Shown piece by piece: positions 1 through 8,964 of a stretch of 55,646 nucleotides of DNA (position 1 is the stretch's first letter; every line of letters begins with the position of its first letter). Made by a program: the position numbers and the translations under genes. This DNA comes from CAZZKE01 sp964655005 (GTDB lineage: Bacteria > Pseudomonadota > Alphaproteobacteria > Rhodospirillales > JABHCV01). The notes under the pieces were generated by a model, which saw only the letters and a list, made by a program, of their open reading frames with translations, was not told the origin of the DNA and made no database searches. The DNA lies in the NCBI GenBank assembly GCA_964655005.1, contig CAZZKE010000012.1, forward strand, positions 1 through 55,646, written 5' to 3'.

Positions 1-1142
1 CCAACCAGAACCTGTTCCGTATCGCCAACGAGAAAACGACCTTCGCCGACGCCTTCAACATGGCCGATGAAGTGCTCTATTCCGGGGTTCGCGGGGTTAC
101 CGACCTGATGGTCATGCCCGGCCTGATTAACCTGGATTTCGCCGACATCCATTCGGTGATGAGCGAAATGGGCAAGGCCATGATGGGAACCGGCGAAGCC
201 GAAGGCGAACGCCGGGCGCTCGATGCGGCGGAGGCGGCTATTTCCAATCCGCTGCTCGATGATACCTCCATGGCCGGCGCCAAGGGGGTGCTGATCAACA
301 TAACCGGCGGTCAGGATATGACCCTGTTCGAAGCCGACGAGGCGGCCAATAGAATCCGCTCGGAAGTCGATACCGACGCCTATATCATTTTCGGGTCGAC
401 CTTCGATGAAAGCCTGTCCGGCAAGATCAGGGTTTCGGTGGTTGCTACCGGCATGGATCGCGCCGCCCTTAGCCAGCCCGAACCTACCGTCCTGTCGGTC
501 CAGGAGGCGGCCGTGGTGGCGACGGCCAGCGAACCCGATGTCGCCTTGGAACCGGAACAGACCGGCGAGGCGGCGATGGAACCGCCGCATGTTGATCCGG
601 TCGAGACCCCGGTGGAGACCGTCGCGGATATTCCGCAGCCGACCGAAACGGTCGATCACGAGGACGCCGTCGATCCCGGTTTGCCGGCCCCGGCTACTCC
701 CGGCGCCAACACCGCCGATGCCTTCATTCCCAAGGCCGCCGTCAACGGCAGTGGCAAACCCGATGCCGCCGCCGCCGATCCCTACGCCGCCGCCGCCATG
801 GTGAACGGCGCCGGCGGCGAGCGTCAGGAACCGCCGGCGGCGCCGAAAAAGGCCAAGGGCATGTCGCTGTTCGAAAGGGTGACCGGCATTGGCGGCGCAT
901 CGAAACGCCCGATGCCGAAACTTCCCGAAAACGCCACCCCCATGGGGGCGCTGGTCGATAGTATCGGCGGGCGGTCAGGCCGAATAGAACCCCTGATCCT
1001 GAATAAGCCGACACCCGATCAGGAGCCGGCGGCGGAGCAGGAAAGGCTGGGCGGCCTGGATGACGCCGACCGGATTCAAAAATCCCATCCGGAAGAGGAT
1101 CTGCTGGATATACCCGCTTTTCTGCGCCGGCAGGCTAACTAG
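1..1142 (+). CDS. ftsZ: Cell division protein FtsZ (5' end missing)
   Basis: This is the C-terminal part of the tubulin-like GTPase that polymerises into the Z ring at midcell. The open frame runs in from the window edge (first whole codon at 3) and begins NQNLFRIANEKTTFADAF, which lies in the core after the GTP-binding tubulin signature, so the N-terminal GTPase domain is outside the window. The C-terminal core contains ISNPLLDD, GVLINITGG and the FGSTFDESL segment. After it comes a long Pro/Ala/Glu-rich, probably disordered linker of roughly 200 residues, then the conserved end DIPAFLRRQ, the peptide that binds FtsA and other partners. lpxC follows, the usual end of an alphaproteobacterial dcw cluster. 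Identity is certain; only the 5' end is missing. Confidence 0.97.
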   Translation, partial: NQNLFRIANEKTTFADAFNMADEVLYSGVRGVTDLMVMPGLINLDFADIHSVMSEMGKAMMGTGEAEGERRALDAAEAAISNPLLDDTSMAGAKGVLINITGGQDMTLFEADEAANRIRSEVDTDAYIIFGSTFDESLSGKIRVSVVATGMDRAALSQPEPTVLSVQEAAVVATASEPDVALEPEQTGEAAMEPPHVDPVETPVETVADIPQPTETVDHEDAVDPGLPAPATPGANTADAFIPKAAVNGSGKPDAAAADPYAAAAMVNGAGGERQEPPAAPKKAKGMSLFERVTGIGGASKRPMPKLPENATPMGALVDSIGGRSGRIEPLILNKPTPDQEPAAEQERLGGLDDADRIQKSHPEEDLLDIPAFLRRQAN

Positions 1143-1199
1143 ATCGAGTCTCTCTCAAGCGATTGAGAAAGCGTAATAATTCGTAATAAAGAGTGATTT

Positions 1200-1249
1200 G
1201 AATGCTTCGGGCGGTGTTGCTACAAACATCCTCGAAGCATTCTTTTTTA
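1200..1249 (+). terminator. Rho-independent terminator after ftsZ
   Basis: A 10-bp perfect stem (1200-1209 with 1233-1242, arms gaatgcttcg and cgaagcattc) encloses a 23-nt loop that can form a small inner TGTT/AACA stem. A T-run (1243-1249) follows directly. It lies 58 bases after the ftsZ stop, so it probably ends the dcw transcript and leaves lpxC to its own promoter. The long loop is unusual for an intrinsic terminator. Confidence 0.7.
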
Positions 1250-1436
1250 TTGGGCGTTGAAATAATAAACGAGCCGTCGCGAAACAAAAATACCCTGCTT
1301 ACCAAATATTAATAAGTGTAAAGATAGGGTATGGGTCGCGGATCGTTTGATGAAATCAAACAAGACTAAAAAAGAATTTTGTAATTATTGGGGTGCGTGA
1401 AGCTTTTTTTACCGAAGGCCCATGCAATAAAAATAA
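1250..1436 (+). promoter_or_regulatory. AT-rich lpxC leader region with two small dyads
   Basis: This stretch is much more AT-rich than its surroundings and must hold the lpxC promoter if the preceding terminator works. Two dyads are visible: ATACCCT (1290-1296) with AGGGTAT (1326-1332), and a tight hairpin GTTTGAT-GAA-ATCAAAC (1345-1361). I cannot fix a convincing -35/-10 pair. No clear Shine-Dalgarno precedes the lpxC ATG. Confidence 0.3.
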
Positions 1437-2384
1437 ATGGCCACAATCAGGCAGCGTACACTTAAGAGTCCCATCAATTGTACTGGTGTTGCTCTCCATT
1501 CCGGCGAAAAGGTCTCGATGACCCTGCTGCCGGGCGCACCCGATAGCGGCATAGTCTTCAAACGGACGGATATTTCCGGCGGTGGCGCGACCATTCCGGC
1601 GACCTGGGACAATGTGGTCGATACCACGCTTTGCACGACGCTCGGCAATGCCGACGGCGTTACCATCGGCACCGTCGAACATTTGCTGTCGGCCCTTTCG
1701 GGGGCCGGCGTCGACAACCTTTTGGTCGAAGTAAATGGCCCGGAAGTCCCGGTTATGGACGGCAGCGCCGCGCCGTTTCTTTTTTTGTTCGAATGCGCCG
1801 GTATTGTCGAACAGGACCGGCCGCGCCGTTACATACGCATCCTGAAGCCGGTTTCCGTCAATCATGGCGGGACGCGGGCGACCCTGGCGCCTGGTAACGG
1901 CTTCACCCTTGATTTCGAGATTAATTTCGATAGCGCGGCGGTTTCGCGTCAGGCCATTTCGGTTGATCTGGCCGGTAATTATTTCAAGAAGGAAATTTCC
2001 CGCGCCCGTACTTTCGGCTTCCTGCATGAAGTCGAACAGTTACGCAAATCCGGTCTGGCCAAGGGGGGCTCGCTGGATAACGCCGTGGTCGTTAGCGGCG
2101 ACAAGGTTATTAATGAAGACGGCCTTCGCTATGACGATGAATTCGTCCGGCACAAGGTTCTCGATGCCGTCGGCGACCTGTTCCTGGCCGGTGGCGCCGT
2201 GATCGGCCATTTTGCCGGGCTGTGTTCCGGACACGCGGCCAATAACAAGCTGTTGCGCGCCCTGTTCGCCGACAGTGATGCCTGGTGCTACGCGGAAATG
2301 GAGGCCGAAGCGGCCAGTGCCGCCGCCGCCAAAACCATCTGGGCCGTCGAATCGCCGCAAGACGGTATCGCCGCCACCGCCTGA
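1437..2384 (+). CDS. lpxC: UDP-3-O-acyl-N-acetylglucosamine deacetylase LpxC
   Basis: This zinc enzyme removes the N-acetyl group from UDP-3-O-acyl-GlcNAc, the committed step of lipid A synthesis in the cytoplasm. It has 315 residues, a normal length. The zinc ligands are visible: H82 in GTVEHLLSAL (catalytic Glu at 81), then H239 and D243 in VRHKVLDAVGDL. H266 in the C-terminal GHAANN segment is the general acid/base position. The ATG at 1437 fits the family N-terminus (TLKSPINCTGVALHSG); an ATG 15 bases upstream is out because a stop follows within two codons. It sits between ftsZ and bamD, a common alphaproteobacterial order. Confidence 0.97.
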   Translation: MATIRQRTLKSPINCTGVALHSGEKVSMTLLPGAPDSGIVFKRTDISGGGATIPATWDNVVDTTLCTTLGNADGVTIGTVEHLLSALSGAGVDNLLVEVNGPEVPVMDGSAAPFLFLFECAGIVEQDRPRRYIRILKPVSVNHGGTRATLAPGNGFTLDFEINFDSAAVSRQAISVDLAGNYFKKEISRARTFGFLHEVEQLRKSGLAKGGSLDNAVVVSGDKVINEDGLRYDDEFVRHKVLDAVGDLFLAGGAVIGHFAGLCSGHAANNKLLRALFADSDAWCYAEMEAEAASAAAAKTIWAVESPQDGIAATA

Positions 2385-2482
2385 AGCCGTTTTTTCCGTC
2401 TTCCCGCAAGCTTGCCGTTGCGTTATGCCACCCCTTGCGTGGTATAGTCCGGCACCTTTGATCGTTGCCGAAAAGGCGTGGT

Positions 2483-3277
2483 ATGAGCCGTCAAAACCGA
2501 TTCGTTTTAATTCTGTTGTCCGTCTTTATTCTTTCCTCCTGCACGCAAGCCGAGCTTGAACCGGAGTATGTCGATAGACCGGTCGAGGAACTTTATAACG
2601 AGGCCCTAGGGGTGCTCGAACAGGGCGAATATGAAAAATCGGCGCTGATGTTCGACGAGGTCGAACGCCAGCACCCCTATTCCTCGTGGGCGACCAAGGC
2701 GCAGTTAATGTCGGCCTACAGCTATTATCAAAACAACGCCTACGACAGCGCAATTATTGCGCTCAACCGGTTTATCCAGCTCCATCCCTCCAACCCGGAT
2801 GTTCCCTACGCTTACTATCTGAAGGCGCTAAGCTATTACGAGCAGATATCCGACGTTACCCGCGATCAGCGAATGACCGATCTGGCCCAGAGAACCCTGG
2901 CCGAACTGGTAAAGCGCTTCCCGACCAGCAAATACGCCAAGGACGCCAAGCTGAAGCTTGACCTGACGCGGGATCATCTGGCCGGCAAGGAGATGGAAAT
3001 CGGTCGATACTACCAAAATCAGGGCCAGTTTCTGGCCGCGATCAATCGCTTCAAGGTGGTGATCGACCGGTTTCAGAGCACCACCCATGTGCCGGAAGCC
3101 CTGCTTCGCCTGACGGAATCCTATATGGCGCTGGGCTTGCACGAACAGGCCCAAAAGGCCGCCGCCGTGCTGGGTCACAATTTTCCCGGCAGCGACTGGT
3201 ATCTGGATGCCTATCGGCTGGTCGAGGGCAAACTGCTGGAGCCGGTCGAAGGCGACGCCTGGTATAAGTTTTGGTAG
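2483..3277 (+). CDS. bamD: Outer membrane assembly lipoprotein BamD
   Basis: BamD is the essential TPR lipoprotein of the BAM complex, which inserts beta-barrel proteins into the outer membrane. The start is the ATG at 2483, preceded by an aaaagg Shine-Dalgarno (2471-2476). A TTG 18 bases upstream is possible but less likely. The N-terminus is a lipoprotein signal peptide with lipobox LSSC (Cys20), then TPR-like helices: EELYNEALGVLEQGEYEKSA, a second repeat at AYYLKALSYYEQ, and the YQNQGQFLAAINRFKVVI repeat. It has 264 residues, typical. A possible -10 box (TATAGT, 2443-2448) lies upstream with only a poor -35. recN starts 6 bases after the stop, so the two genes are probably co-transcribed. 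Confidence 0.95.
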   Translation: MSRQNRFVLILLSVFILSSCTQAELEPEYVDRPVEELYNEALGVLEQGEYEKSALMFDEVERQHPYSSWATKAQLMSAYSYYQNNAYDSAIIALNRFIQLHPSNPDVPYAYYLKALSYYEQISDVTRDQRMTDLAQRTLAELVKRFPTSKYAKDAKLKLDLTRDHLAGKEMEIGRYYQNQGQFLAAINRFKVVIDRFQSTTHVPEALLRLTESYMALGLHEQAQKAAAVLGHNFPGSDWYLDAYRLVEGKLLEPVEGDAWYKFW

Positions 3278-3283
3278 CCGCAT

Positions 3284-4948
3284 ATGCTTCAGGCGCTTTC
3301 CATTCGCGACGTCGTCCTGATCGAGCGCCTGGAGCTGTCTTTCGGGCCGGGTCTGGTGGTCCTGACCGGGGAAACCGGGGCCGGTAAGTCGATCCTGCTC
3401 GATGCCCTGGGGCTCGCCCTCGGGGTCCGGGCCGAGGCCCGGCTGGTCCGCCACGGGGCCGATCAGGCGGTGGTCGGCGCAATTTTCCGCACCAGCCCCG
3501 AAGTGACCGCTTTTCTGGTCGAACACGGCCTGCCACAGGAAGAAGATGTGGTAATCCTGCGCCGGGTGCTGACCGCCCAGGGAAAATCCCGCGCCTTCAT
3601 TAACGATCAGGCGGTCAGCGTTAATCTGCTCAGGAGCCTGGGCGATGAACTGGTGGAAATTCACGGCCAGTTCGAAAGCCGGCGGCTGCTTGGCGCGGCC
3701 TACCATCGTGGACTGCTCGACGCCTACGGCGGCCTGGCCGGCGATTGCCGGCGAACGGCCGGTCTTTGGCGGGAGTGGCGGGCCGCCGCCCAGGCCCTGG
3801 AAGCCGAACAGGAGAAATTGGCGAGCGCCCGCCGGGACGAGGAATTCCTCCGCCATGCGGTAACGGAACTGGAAAAACTGGACCCGCAATCCGGTGAAGA
3901 TGCCGAATTGGCGGCGACCCGGACGATGATGATGCATGGTGAAAAACTGATCGAAGCGATCGCCTTGGCGCTCGATGGCCTGGCGGTTGACAATGGCGCC
4001 GAAGCGGCGCTTCGCGCCGCCGTGCGTCTGTTGCAGCCGGTCGCGGACAAGGCCGATGGCCGCCTGGATCAGGCCATCGACGCCCTGCAACGGGCCGCCA
4101 TGGAAGCCGCTGACGGGCAGGCCCTGCTGGAAAAGGCCAGCACCGATCTGGATCTTGATCCGGCCCGGCTGGAAGCCGTCGAGGAACGGCTGTTTGCCCT
4201 GCGCGCCCTGGCCCGCAAGCATGGTGTGGAAGTCGACGGCCTGCCGGCGCTGCGCATTACCCTGAAAGACCAGTTGGCCGGGCTTGAAAACGGCGAGGCC
4301 CGGCTGCTGGAACTGACCGCCGCCGCCGCCGCCGCCCGTGCCGGCTATACCGGATCGGCGGCAAAACTGAGTTCCCGGCGGACCGGGGCGGCGAAAAGGC
4401 TCGACCGGGCGGTCGAAGCCGAACTGCCGCCGCTGAAAATGGAAAAAGCCAGATTCCTGACCCGCGTCGAACCGCTCGACGAATCGGCCTGGGGACCGGA
4501 TGGTTGCGATAACGTGACGTTCGAGGTGGCGACCAATCCGGGAACGCCGCCGGGGCCGTTGAACAAGATCGCGTCGGGCGGTGAATTGTCCCGCCTGATG
4601 CTTGCCCTGAAAGCCGTTCTGGCCCATGCCGACCCGGTGCCGAGCCTGATCTTCGATGAGGTGGACAGCGGTATCGGCGGCGCCGTGGCCGCCGCCGTCG
4701 GCGATCGCCTGGCCGGTCTGGCCGAAGCGGTCCAGGTTCTGGTGGTCACTCATTCGCCGCAGGTGGCGGCGCGCGGCGCCCGCCATCTGCGCATCAGCAA
4801 GGATGACCGGGACGGAGTCGTTTCGACGACCGTCGAGGTCCTGTCCGACGACCAGCGACAGGAAGAAATAGCCCGGATGCTGGCCGGGGCCGAGATTACC
4901 GACGAGGCCCGCGCCGCCGCCGACAGCCTGCTGCGGGGCGCCGGATAA
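3284..4948 (+). CDS. recN: DNA repair protein RecN
   Basis: RecN is an SMC-like ATPase that helps tether and repair DNA double-strand breaks. It has 554 residues, the family length. Walker A is GETGAGKS (residues 29-36), followed by coiled-coil-rich arms in the middle (Ala/Glu/Leu-rich, about 160-360). The ABC signature is ASGGELSRLMLALK and Walker B is SLIFDEVDSGIGG, with a switch histidine in VVTHSPQVAA. The RecN-specific QFESRRLL stretch follows VEIHG. The stop overlaps the ligA start by one base (TAATG), indicating translational coupling. Confidence 0.96.
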   Translation: MLQALSIRDVVLIERLELSFGPGLVVLTGETGAGKSILLDALGLALGVRAEARLVRHGADQAVVGAIFRTSPEVTAFLVEHGLPQEEDVVILRRVLTAQGKSRAFINDQAVSVNLLRSLGDELVEIHGQFESRRLLGAAYHRGLLDAYGGLAGDCRRTAGLWREWRAAAQALEAEQEKLASARRDEEFLRHAVTELEKLDPQSGEDAELAATRTMMMHGEKLIEAIALALDGLAVDNGAEAALRAAVRLLQPVADKADGRLDQAIDALQRAAMEAADGQALLEKASTDLDLDPARLEAVEERLFALRALARKHGVEVDGLPALRITLKDQLAGLENGEARLLELTAAAAAARAGYTGSAAKLSSRRTGAAKRLDRAVEAELPPLKMEKARFLTRVEPLDESAWGPDGCDNVTFEVATNPGTPPGPLNKIASGGELSRLMLALKAVLAHADPVPSLIFDEVDSGIGGAVAAAVGDRLAGLAEAVQVLVVTHSPQVAARGARHLRISKDDRDGVVSTTVEVLSDDQRQEEIARMLAGAEITDEARAAADSLLRGAG

Positions 4949-7026
4949 TGCCGCGCCGGATCGCTCCTGAAAACCTGACCCCGCAGCAGGTCGATGCCGA
5001 ACTGGCGGCGCTGGCGGCGGAAATCGCCGGACATGACCTGGCCTACCATCAGCGGGACGCGCCGGTTATCAGCGACGCCGACTACGACGCCCTGAAACGG
5101 CGTAACGAAGCCATCGAAGCCCTGTTCCCCGATCATGTACGCGATGACAGCCCGTCGAACAGGATCGGCGCGGCCACCGCCCCGGGGTTCGCCAGAGTCC
5201 GCCATATCCAGCCCATGCTGTCTTTGGGCAACGCCTTCGATGATCGGGATGTCGGCGAGTTCTTCAAGGGCATCCGCCGCTTCCTTAAGGAACTGGGCGA
5301 TGATCCTTCGGTTCCCCTGGAAATGGTGGCGGAACCGAAAATTGACGGCCTGTCGATCTCGTTACGCTACGAACGGGGGCGATTCGTTCAGGCCGTGACG
5401 CGCGGCGACGGCACCACCGGCGAGGACGTTACGGCCAATGTGCGGACCCTCAGGGAGCTTCCCACGACCCTGCCGGACGATGTTCCCGATGTGCTGGAAG
5501 TTCGCGGCGAGGTCTATATGGGCAAGGATAATTTTCTGGCCCTCAACGCGGCGCAGATGGAAAGCGGCGGCAAGTTATTCGCCAATCCGCGCAACGCCGC
5601 CGCCGGCAGCCTGCGCCAGCTGGACAGCGATGTCACGGCGACCCGCCCGTTGTCGTTTTTTGTTTATGCCCTGGGACACGTCAGCGCGCCGGTCGCCGAC
5701 AGCCACTGGCGCATTCTGGAAAAATTCAGGGCGTGGGGTTTTCCGGTTAATCCGCTGGCCAGGCTGTGTCCCGATCTGGACGCCGTGCTGGAACAATACC
5801 GGGTCCTGGCCGCCGCCCGTTCCGGCCTGCCCTACGATATCGACGGGGTCGTCTACAAGGTCAACCGGCTGGACTGGCAGGATCGCCTGGGCTTTGTCGC
5901 CCGCGCCCCGCGCTGGGCCATCGCCCACAAGTTTCCCGCCGAACAGGCGATGACAGAACTGCGGAAGATCAATATTCAGGTCGGGCGGACCGGCAGCCTG
6001 ACGCCGGTGGCGGAATTATTGCCGGTGACGGTCGGCGGCGTTGTGGTCGGTCGCGCCACCCTGCACAACGAAGATTACATTGCCGACAAGGACATCCGCA
6101 TCGGCGATACGGTCATCATCCAGCGGGCCGGGGACGTTATTCCACAGGTGGTCGAAGTGGTGCGGGAAAAACGCCCGTCAGGTAGCGAACCCTTCGTTTT
6201 TCCCGATATCTGCCCGATATGTAAAAGCCACGCGGTGCGCGAACAGGGCGAGGCCCGGCGGCGCTGCACCGGCGGCCTGATCTGCCCGGCCCAGGCGGTG
6301 CAAAGGCTGAAACATTTCGTATCGCGCGACGCCTTCGATATAGAAGGGCTGGGCGCCAGGCACGTTAAGTCTTTTTACGGTCGGCTGATAACCTCGCCGG
6401 TCGATATCTTCCACCTGAAAGACCATGCCGCCGAAATATCCGGCGGCGAAGGCTGGGGCGAGAAGTCTCTGGAAAATCTTCTTCGGGCCATCGATGACAA
6501 AAGAAAAATTACCCTGGACCGTTTCATCTATGCGCTTGGCATCCCCCAGGTCGGCCAGGCCACGGCAAAGCTGTTGGCCCGGCAGTACGGTTCACTGGAA
6601 AGCTGGCGCACGGCGATGGTGGCGGCGAAAGACCATGATTCGGAAGCCTATGGCGAATTGCTGAATATCGACGGCATCGGCCCGGCCATGGCGGAAGAGC
6701 TGATCGAATTTTTTAACGAAAAACATAATCTGGATGTCGTTACCGGGTTGGACAAGATACTGACAATCGAAGCATTCGCCGTTTCCGATACGGTTTCATC
6801 GCCGGTCGCCGGCAAGACCGTGGTGTTCACCGGTTCGCTGGCAACCATGAGCCGGGGCGAGGCTAAGGCGCGCGCCGAAGCCATGGGGGCCAAAGTCGCC
6901 GGATCGGTTTCGAAAAAGACCGATTACGTGATCGTCGGCGCCGATGCCGGGTCGAAGGCCAGGAAGGCGGCGGAACTGGGCGTTACCGTGCTTGCTGAAC
7001 AGGAATGGCTGGATCTATCCGGCTAG
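4948..7026 (+). CDS. ligA: NAD-dependent DNA ligase LigA
   Basis: LigA seals nicks in replication and repair, using NAD to adenylate its active-site lysine. All expected parts are present in order over 692 residues: the NAD-binding Ia domain (YHQRDAPVISDADYD), the adenylation motif KIDG with Lys131, the OB fold, a four-cysteine zinc finger (CPIC...C...C), helix-hairpin-helix repeats and a C-terminal BRCT domain (GKTVVFTGSLATMSRGEAKA). It is coupled to recN by TAATG. Its last 12 bases overlap the convergent end of proC. Confidence 0.97.
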   Translation: MPRRIAPENLTPQQVDAELAALAAEIAGHDLAYHQRDAPVISDADYDALKRRNEAIEALFPDHVRDDSPSNRIGAATAPGFARVRHIQPMLSLGNAFDDRDVGEFFKGIRRFLKELGDDPSVPLEMVAEPKIDGLSISLRYERGRFVQAVTRGDGTTGEDVTANVRTLRELPTTLPDDVPDVLEVRGEVYMGKDNFLALNAAQMESGGKLFANPRNAAAGSLRQLDSDVTATRPLSFFVYALGHVSAPVADSHWRILEKFRAWGFPVNPLARLCPDLDAVLEQYRVLAAARSGLPYDIDGVVYKVNRLDWQDRLGFVARAPRWAIAHKFPAEQAMTELRKINIQVGRTGSLTPVAELLPVTVGGVVVGRATLHNEDYIADKDIRIGDTVIIQRAGDVIPQVVEVVREKRPSGSEPFVFPDICPICKSHAVREQGEARRRCTGGLICPAQAVQRLKHFVSRDAFDIEGLGARHVKSFYGRLITSPVDIFHLKDHAAEISGGEGWGEKSLENLLRAIDDKRKITLDRFIYALGIPQVGQATAKLLARQYGSLESWRTAMVAAKDHDSEAYGELLNIDGIGPAMAEELIEFFNEKHNLDVVTGLDKILTIEAFAVSDTVSSPVAGKTVVFTGSLATMSRGEAKARAEAMGAKVAGSVSKKTDYVIVGADAGSKARKAAELGVTVLAEQEWLDLSG

Positions 7027-7827
7027 TTGCCGCGAACGCGCGCTGGCCGCGGCAATGGCCCTGGTAATCAGGGGTTGCCAGCCATCTTCGCCCATCAGCA
7101 CTTTCAGGGCTTCGGCGGTGGTGCCGCCGGGGCTGGTGACATTCTGGCGCAGGACGGCGGGTTCTTCGCTGGCCTGATGCAGCAATTCACCCGATCCGGC
7201 AACGGTGGCCCGGGCCAGACGATTCGCCATTTCGGCCGGTAAACCGGCTTCGATTCCCGCCCGGGCCAGGCATTCAGTCAACAAAAACACATAGGCCGGA
7301 CCGCCGCCGGAAAGCGCGGTAACGGCATCCAGCTGATTTTCATCGTCGCTCCAGACGACCTCGCCGACGGCCTTCAGCAGGCCATCGCAAAGCCCGGTCT
7401 GGGATTGTGAAACCAGGCCGTTGGCGCAGGCCACGGTAATGCCGCGGCCGACGGCGGCGGGGGTGTTGGGCATGGCCCGGACGATGGCCGCCGCCGGACC
7501 CAGCAGGCGTTCGAAATAGCCAATGGTCTTGCCCGCCGCGATGGACAGGTAAACGCAGCCGGTTTCGGCGAACCGGGCATAGCCGGGCACGGCCTGGTCC
7601 ATGACCTGGGGCTTGACCGCGAACACGATAACCTGGGGCGAAAGACCGGCATTCAGGTCGCCCGCGTCGGGCGCCGTCGCCACCCCGAAACGCCGGGCGA
7701 TGTCGGCGGCAATCGCGGCGTTCGGTTCGATAACGATAATTTCGGAATTCCGGTAGTCGGCATCCAGCCAGCCGGTCAGCAGGGCGCCACCCATCTTGCC
7801 ACAGCCGGCGAGTAATAGTTTCACCAT
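7015..7827 (-). CDS. proC: Pyrroline-5-carboxylate reductase ProC
   Basis: ProC reduces pyrroline-5-carboxylate to proline, the last step of proline synthesis. The start is the ATG at 7827, giving 270 residues that open with a Rossmann dinucleotide motif (LLLAGCGKMGGAL). The frame stays open further upstream, but the family begins at this methionine. The C-terminal half holds the family signature (LSGGGPAYVFLLTECLARAGIEAG) and the VTSPGGTTAEALK motif near the active site. It starts 8 bases after the YbjN-like gene, so the two form a small operon. The 3' end overlaps ligA by 12 bases, tail to tail. Confidence 0.96.
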   Translation of the reverse strand: MVKLLLAGCGKMGGALLTGWLDADYRNSEIIVIEPNAAIAADIARRFGVATAPDAGDLNAGLSPQVIVFAVKPQVMDQAVPGYARFAETGCVYLSIAAGKTIGYFERLLGPAAAIVRAMPNTPAAVGRGITVACANGLVSQSQTGLCDGLLKAVGEVVWSDDENQLDAVTALSGGGPAYVFLLTECLARAGIEAGLPAEMANRLARATVAGSGELLHQASEEPAVLRQNVTSPGGTTAEALKVLMGEDGWQPLITRAIAAASARSRQLAG

Positions 7828-7835
7828 GGTTCCGG

Positions 7836-8339
7836 TCAGGCTTCGCCGACGGTGTCGATCATCGCCGCCGCGACCGCGTCTTCGACCGATTTTCCGCCCC
7901 AGATGACATACTGGAAGGCCGGATAGAACCGTTCGCATTCGATGATTGCGGTATCGACCATATCCTCGATCTGGCCCAGGCTCGGCCCCAGGGTGCCGCG
8001 CAGGGGAATGGCGTGACGGTACATCGGCAGGCCCTCGTCATCCCAGATGCCGAAATGCCCCAGCCACATCCGTTCGTTGATGGTGGCCAGCAGTTCATGG
8101 ACCAGGCCACGCTTGTTATCGGGCACCCGCATCTCGAAGGCGCAGGTGAAGTGAACCGCGTCGGCAGTGTCGTTCCAGGCGAAAAACAGGCTGTAATCGC
8201 ACCACCGGCCCGGCACCTGAACGGCCATTTCCTGATCGCTGCGGCGCTCGAAAATCCAGTCGTTATCATCGACCAGTCGTTCTATAACATCCAGCGGGTG
8301 GTGGGAAATATCATCATGAGAAACATCTACACCGGTCAT
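7836..8339 (-). CDS. YbjN domain-containing protein
   Basis: A 167-residue protein resembling the YbjN family (type III secretion chaperone-like fold, function not settled). It shows features common to alphaproteobacterial members: the N-terminal HPLDVIERLVDDNDWIFER, a WCDYSLFFAWN strand, a LLATINERMWLGHFGIWDDEG segment and a C-terminal helix ending in a VEDAVAAAM-like stretch. The start has a good Shine-Dalgarno (GAGGAGAAA, GGAG 8 bases before the ATG). It is the first gene of a two-gene unit with proC. I infer no specific function; the family has been linked to stress and motility phenotypes in enterobacteria. Confidence 0.8.
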   Translation of the reverse strand: MTGVDVSHDDISHHPLDVIERLVDDNDWIFERRSDQEMAVQVPGRWCDYSLFFAWNDTADAVHFTCAFEMRVPDNKRGLVHELLATINERMWLGHFGIWDDEGLPMYRHAIPLRGTLGPSLGQIEDMVDTAIIECERFYPAFQYVIWGGKSVEDAVAAAMIDTVGEA

Positions 8340-8523
8340 GACCGTTTCTCCTCATGTAAAGGCAAACCTGAAATCCACCAGATATAGCCTACGGCCCGAT
8401 ATCTTGTGGATAAGGTCCTGATTAGCCACTAGGTGTAGCCTATACAATGCACAGACTCCCTGGCAAGGACGTAATGCCGCGCCGGATCATATTTATTGTG
8501 GATAAATGAATAACCGGTTTTTT

Positions 8524-8853
8524 TTAAGGTTTTTTTACGGTTCTGGTGGACTTCGGCTTTGCCCTTGATTTGGTTGCCGTTTTTCCCTTTGCGCCAGTCG
8601 CTCCTCCGGTTTTCAGCCGGGCTTCCAGGGCGCTGACCCTTTTTTCCAGCTTTTCCTGCTCGCTGCGGGCCTTCACGGCGACCGCCCGAATGGCGTCGAA
8701 TTCGTCGCGCGGCACCACGTCGGCATCGGCCAGCAGGCGTTGCAGTTGCTGCCTAATTACCGATTCTATTTCGTTCTTCAGGCCGCTGAATGACGACGCA
8801 GCCCCGCCGGCCACCTTGGCCAGGTCATCGAGAATTCGGTTGGATGTCGGCAT
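8524..8853 (-). CDS. ubiK: UbiK-family (BMFP) ubiquinone accessory factor
   Basis: A 109-residue protein with the BMFP arrangement: a short amphipathic N-terminal helix (ILDDLAKVAGGAASSFSGLKNEIES), then a coiled coil (EFDAIRAVAVKARSEQEKLEKRVSALEARL) and a Lys/Thr/Ala-rich tail. In gammaproteobacteria UbiK assists aerobic ubiquinone synthesis with UbiJ and binds lipids. It is divergent from hldD and shares an unusual promoter region with it. The basic tail is longer than the core family needs. Confidence 0.8.
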   Translation of the reverse strand: MPTSNRILDDLAKVAGGAASSFSGLKNEIESVIRQQLQRLLADADVVPRDEFDAIRAVAVKARSEQEKLEKRVSALEARLKTGGATGAKGKTATKSRAKPKSTRTVKKP

Positions 8854-8893
8854 GGCGATAGCTCCGGGGACTGGTTTCAGGATTTACCCCCCT

Positions 8894-8922
8894 ATTATGG
8901 CCCGCCGCGCGAACCGGCACAA
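8894..8922 (-). promoter_or_regulatory. Putative sigma-70-type promoter of ubiK
   Basis: On the minus strand TTGTGC (8917-8922) is separated by exactly 17 bases from CATAAT (8894-8899). The left arm of the 8899-8954 inverted repeat fills this spacer. About 40 bases remain to the ubiK ATG. Confidence 0.4.
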
Positions 8923-8954
8923 TAAGGGACCTCGCTTGCCCGGCGCGGCGGGCC
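8899..8954. repeat. 12-bp perfect inverted repeat between ubiK and hldD
   Basis: GGCCCGCCGCGC (8899-8910) is repeated as its exact reverse complement at 8943-8954, with 32 bases between. Each arm lies inside the -35/-10 spacer of one of the two predicted divergent promoters. That placement suits an operator pair bridged by a dimeric regulator, or a cruciform, but no regulator is identified. Confidence 0.6.
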
Positions 8955-8964
8955 GCCTTATAAA
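8936..8964 (+). promoter_or_regulatory. Putative sigma-70-type promoter of hldD
   Basis: TTGCCC (8936-8941), a 17-base spacer and TATAAA (8959-8964). The right arm of the inverted repeat occupies the spacer. The predicted start of transcription is about 30 bases before the hldD ATG at 9002. Confidence 0.5.

Noticed and set aside
60..1142. FtsZ starting at the ATG at 60
   Set aside because: The conserved sequence NQNLFRIANEKTTFADAF continues in frame before that ATG to the window edge, so the gene is truncated and not started there.
2828..4786. Long open frame (652 codons) on the minus strand across bamD and recN
   Set aside because: It is antisense to recN, whose ATPase motifs are all present. 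Its translation has no known motif and is the Gln/Gly/Arg/Phe-rich mix typical of GC-rich antisense frames.
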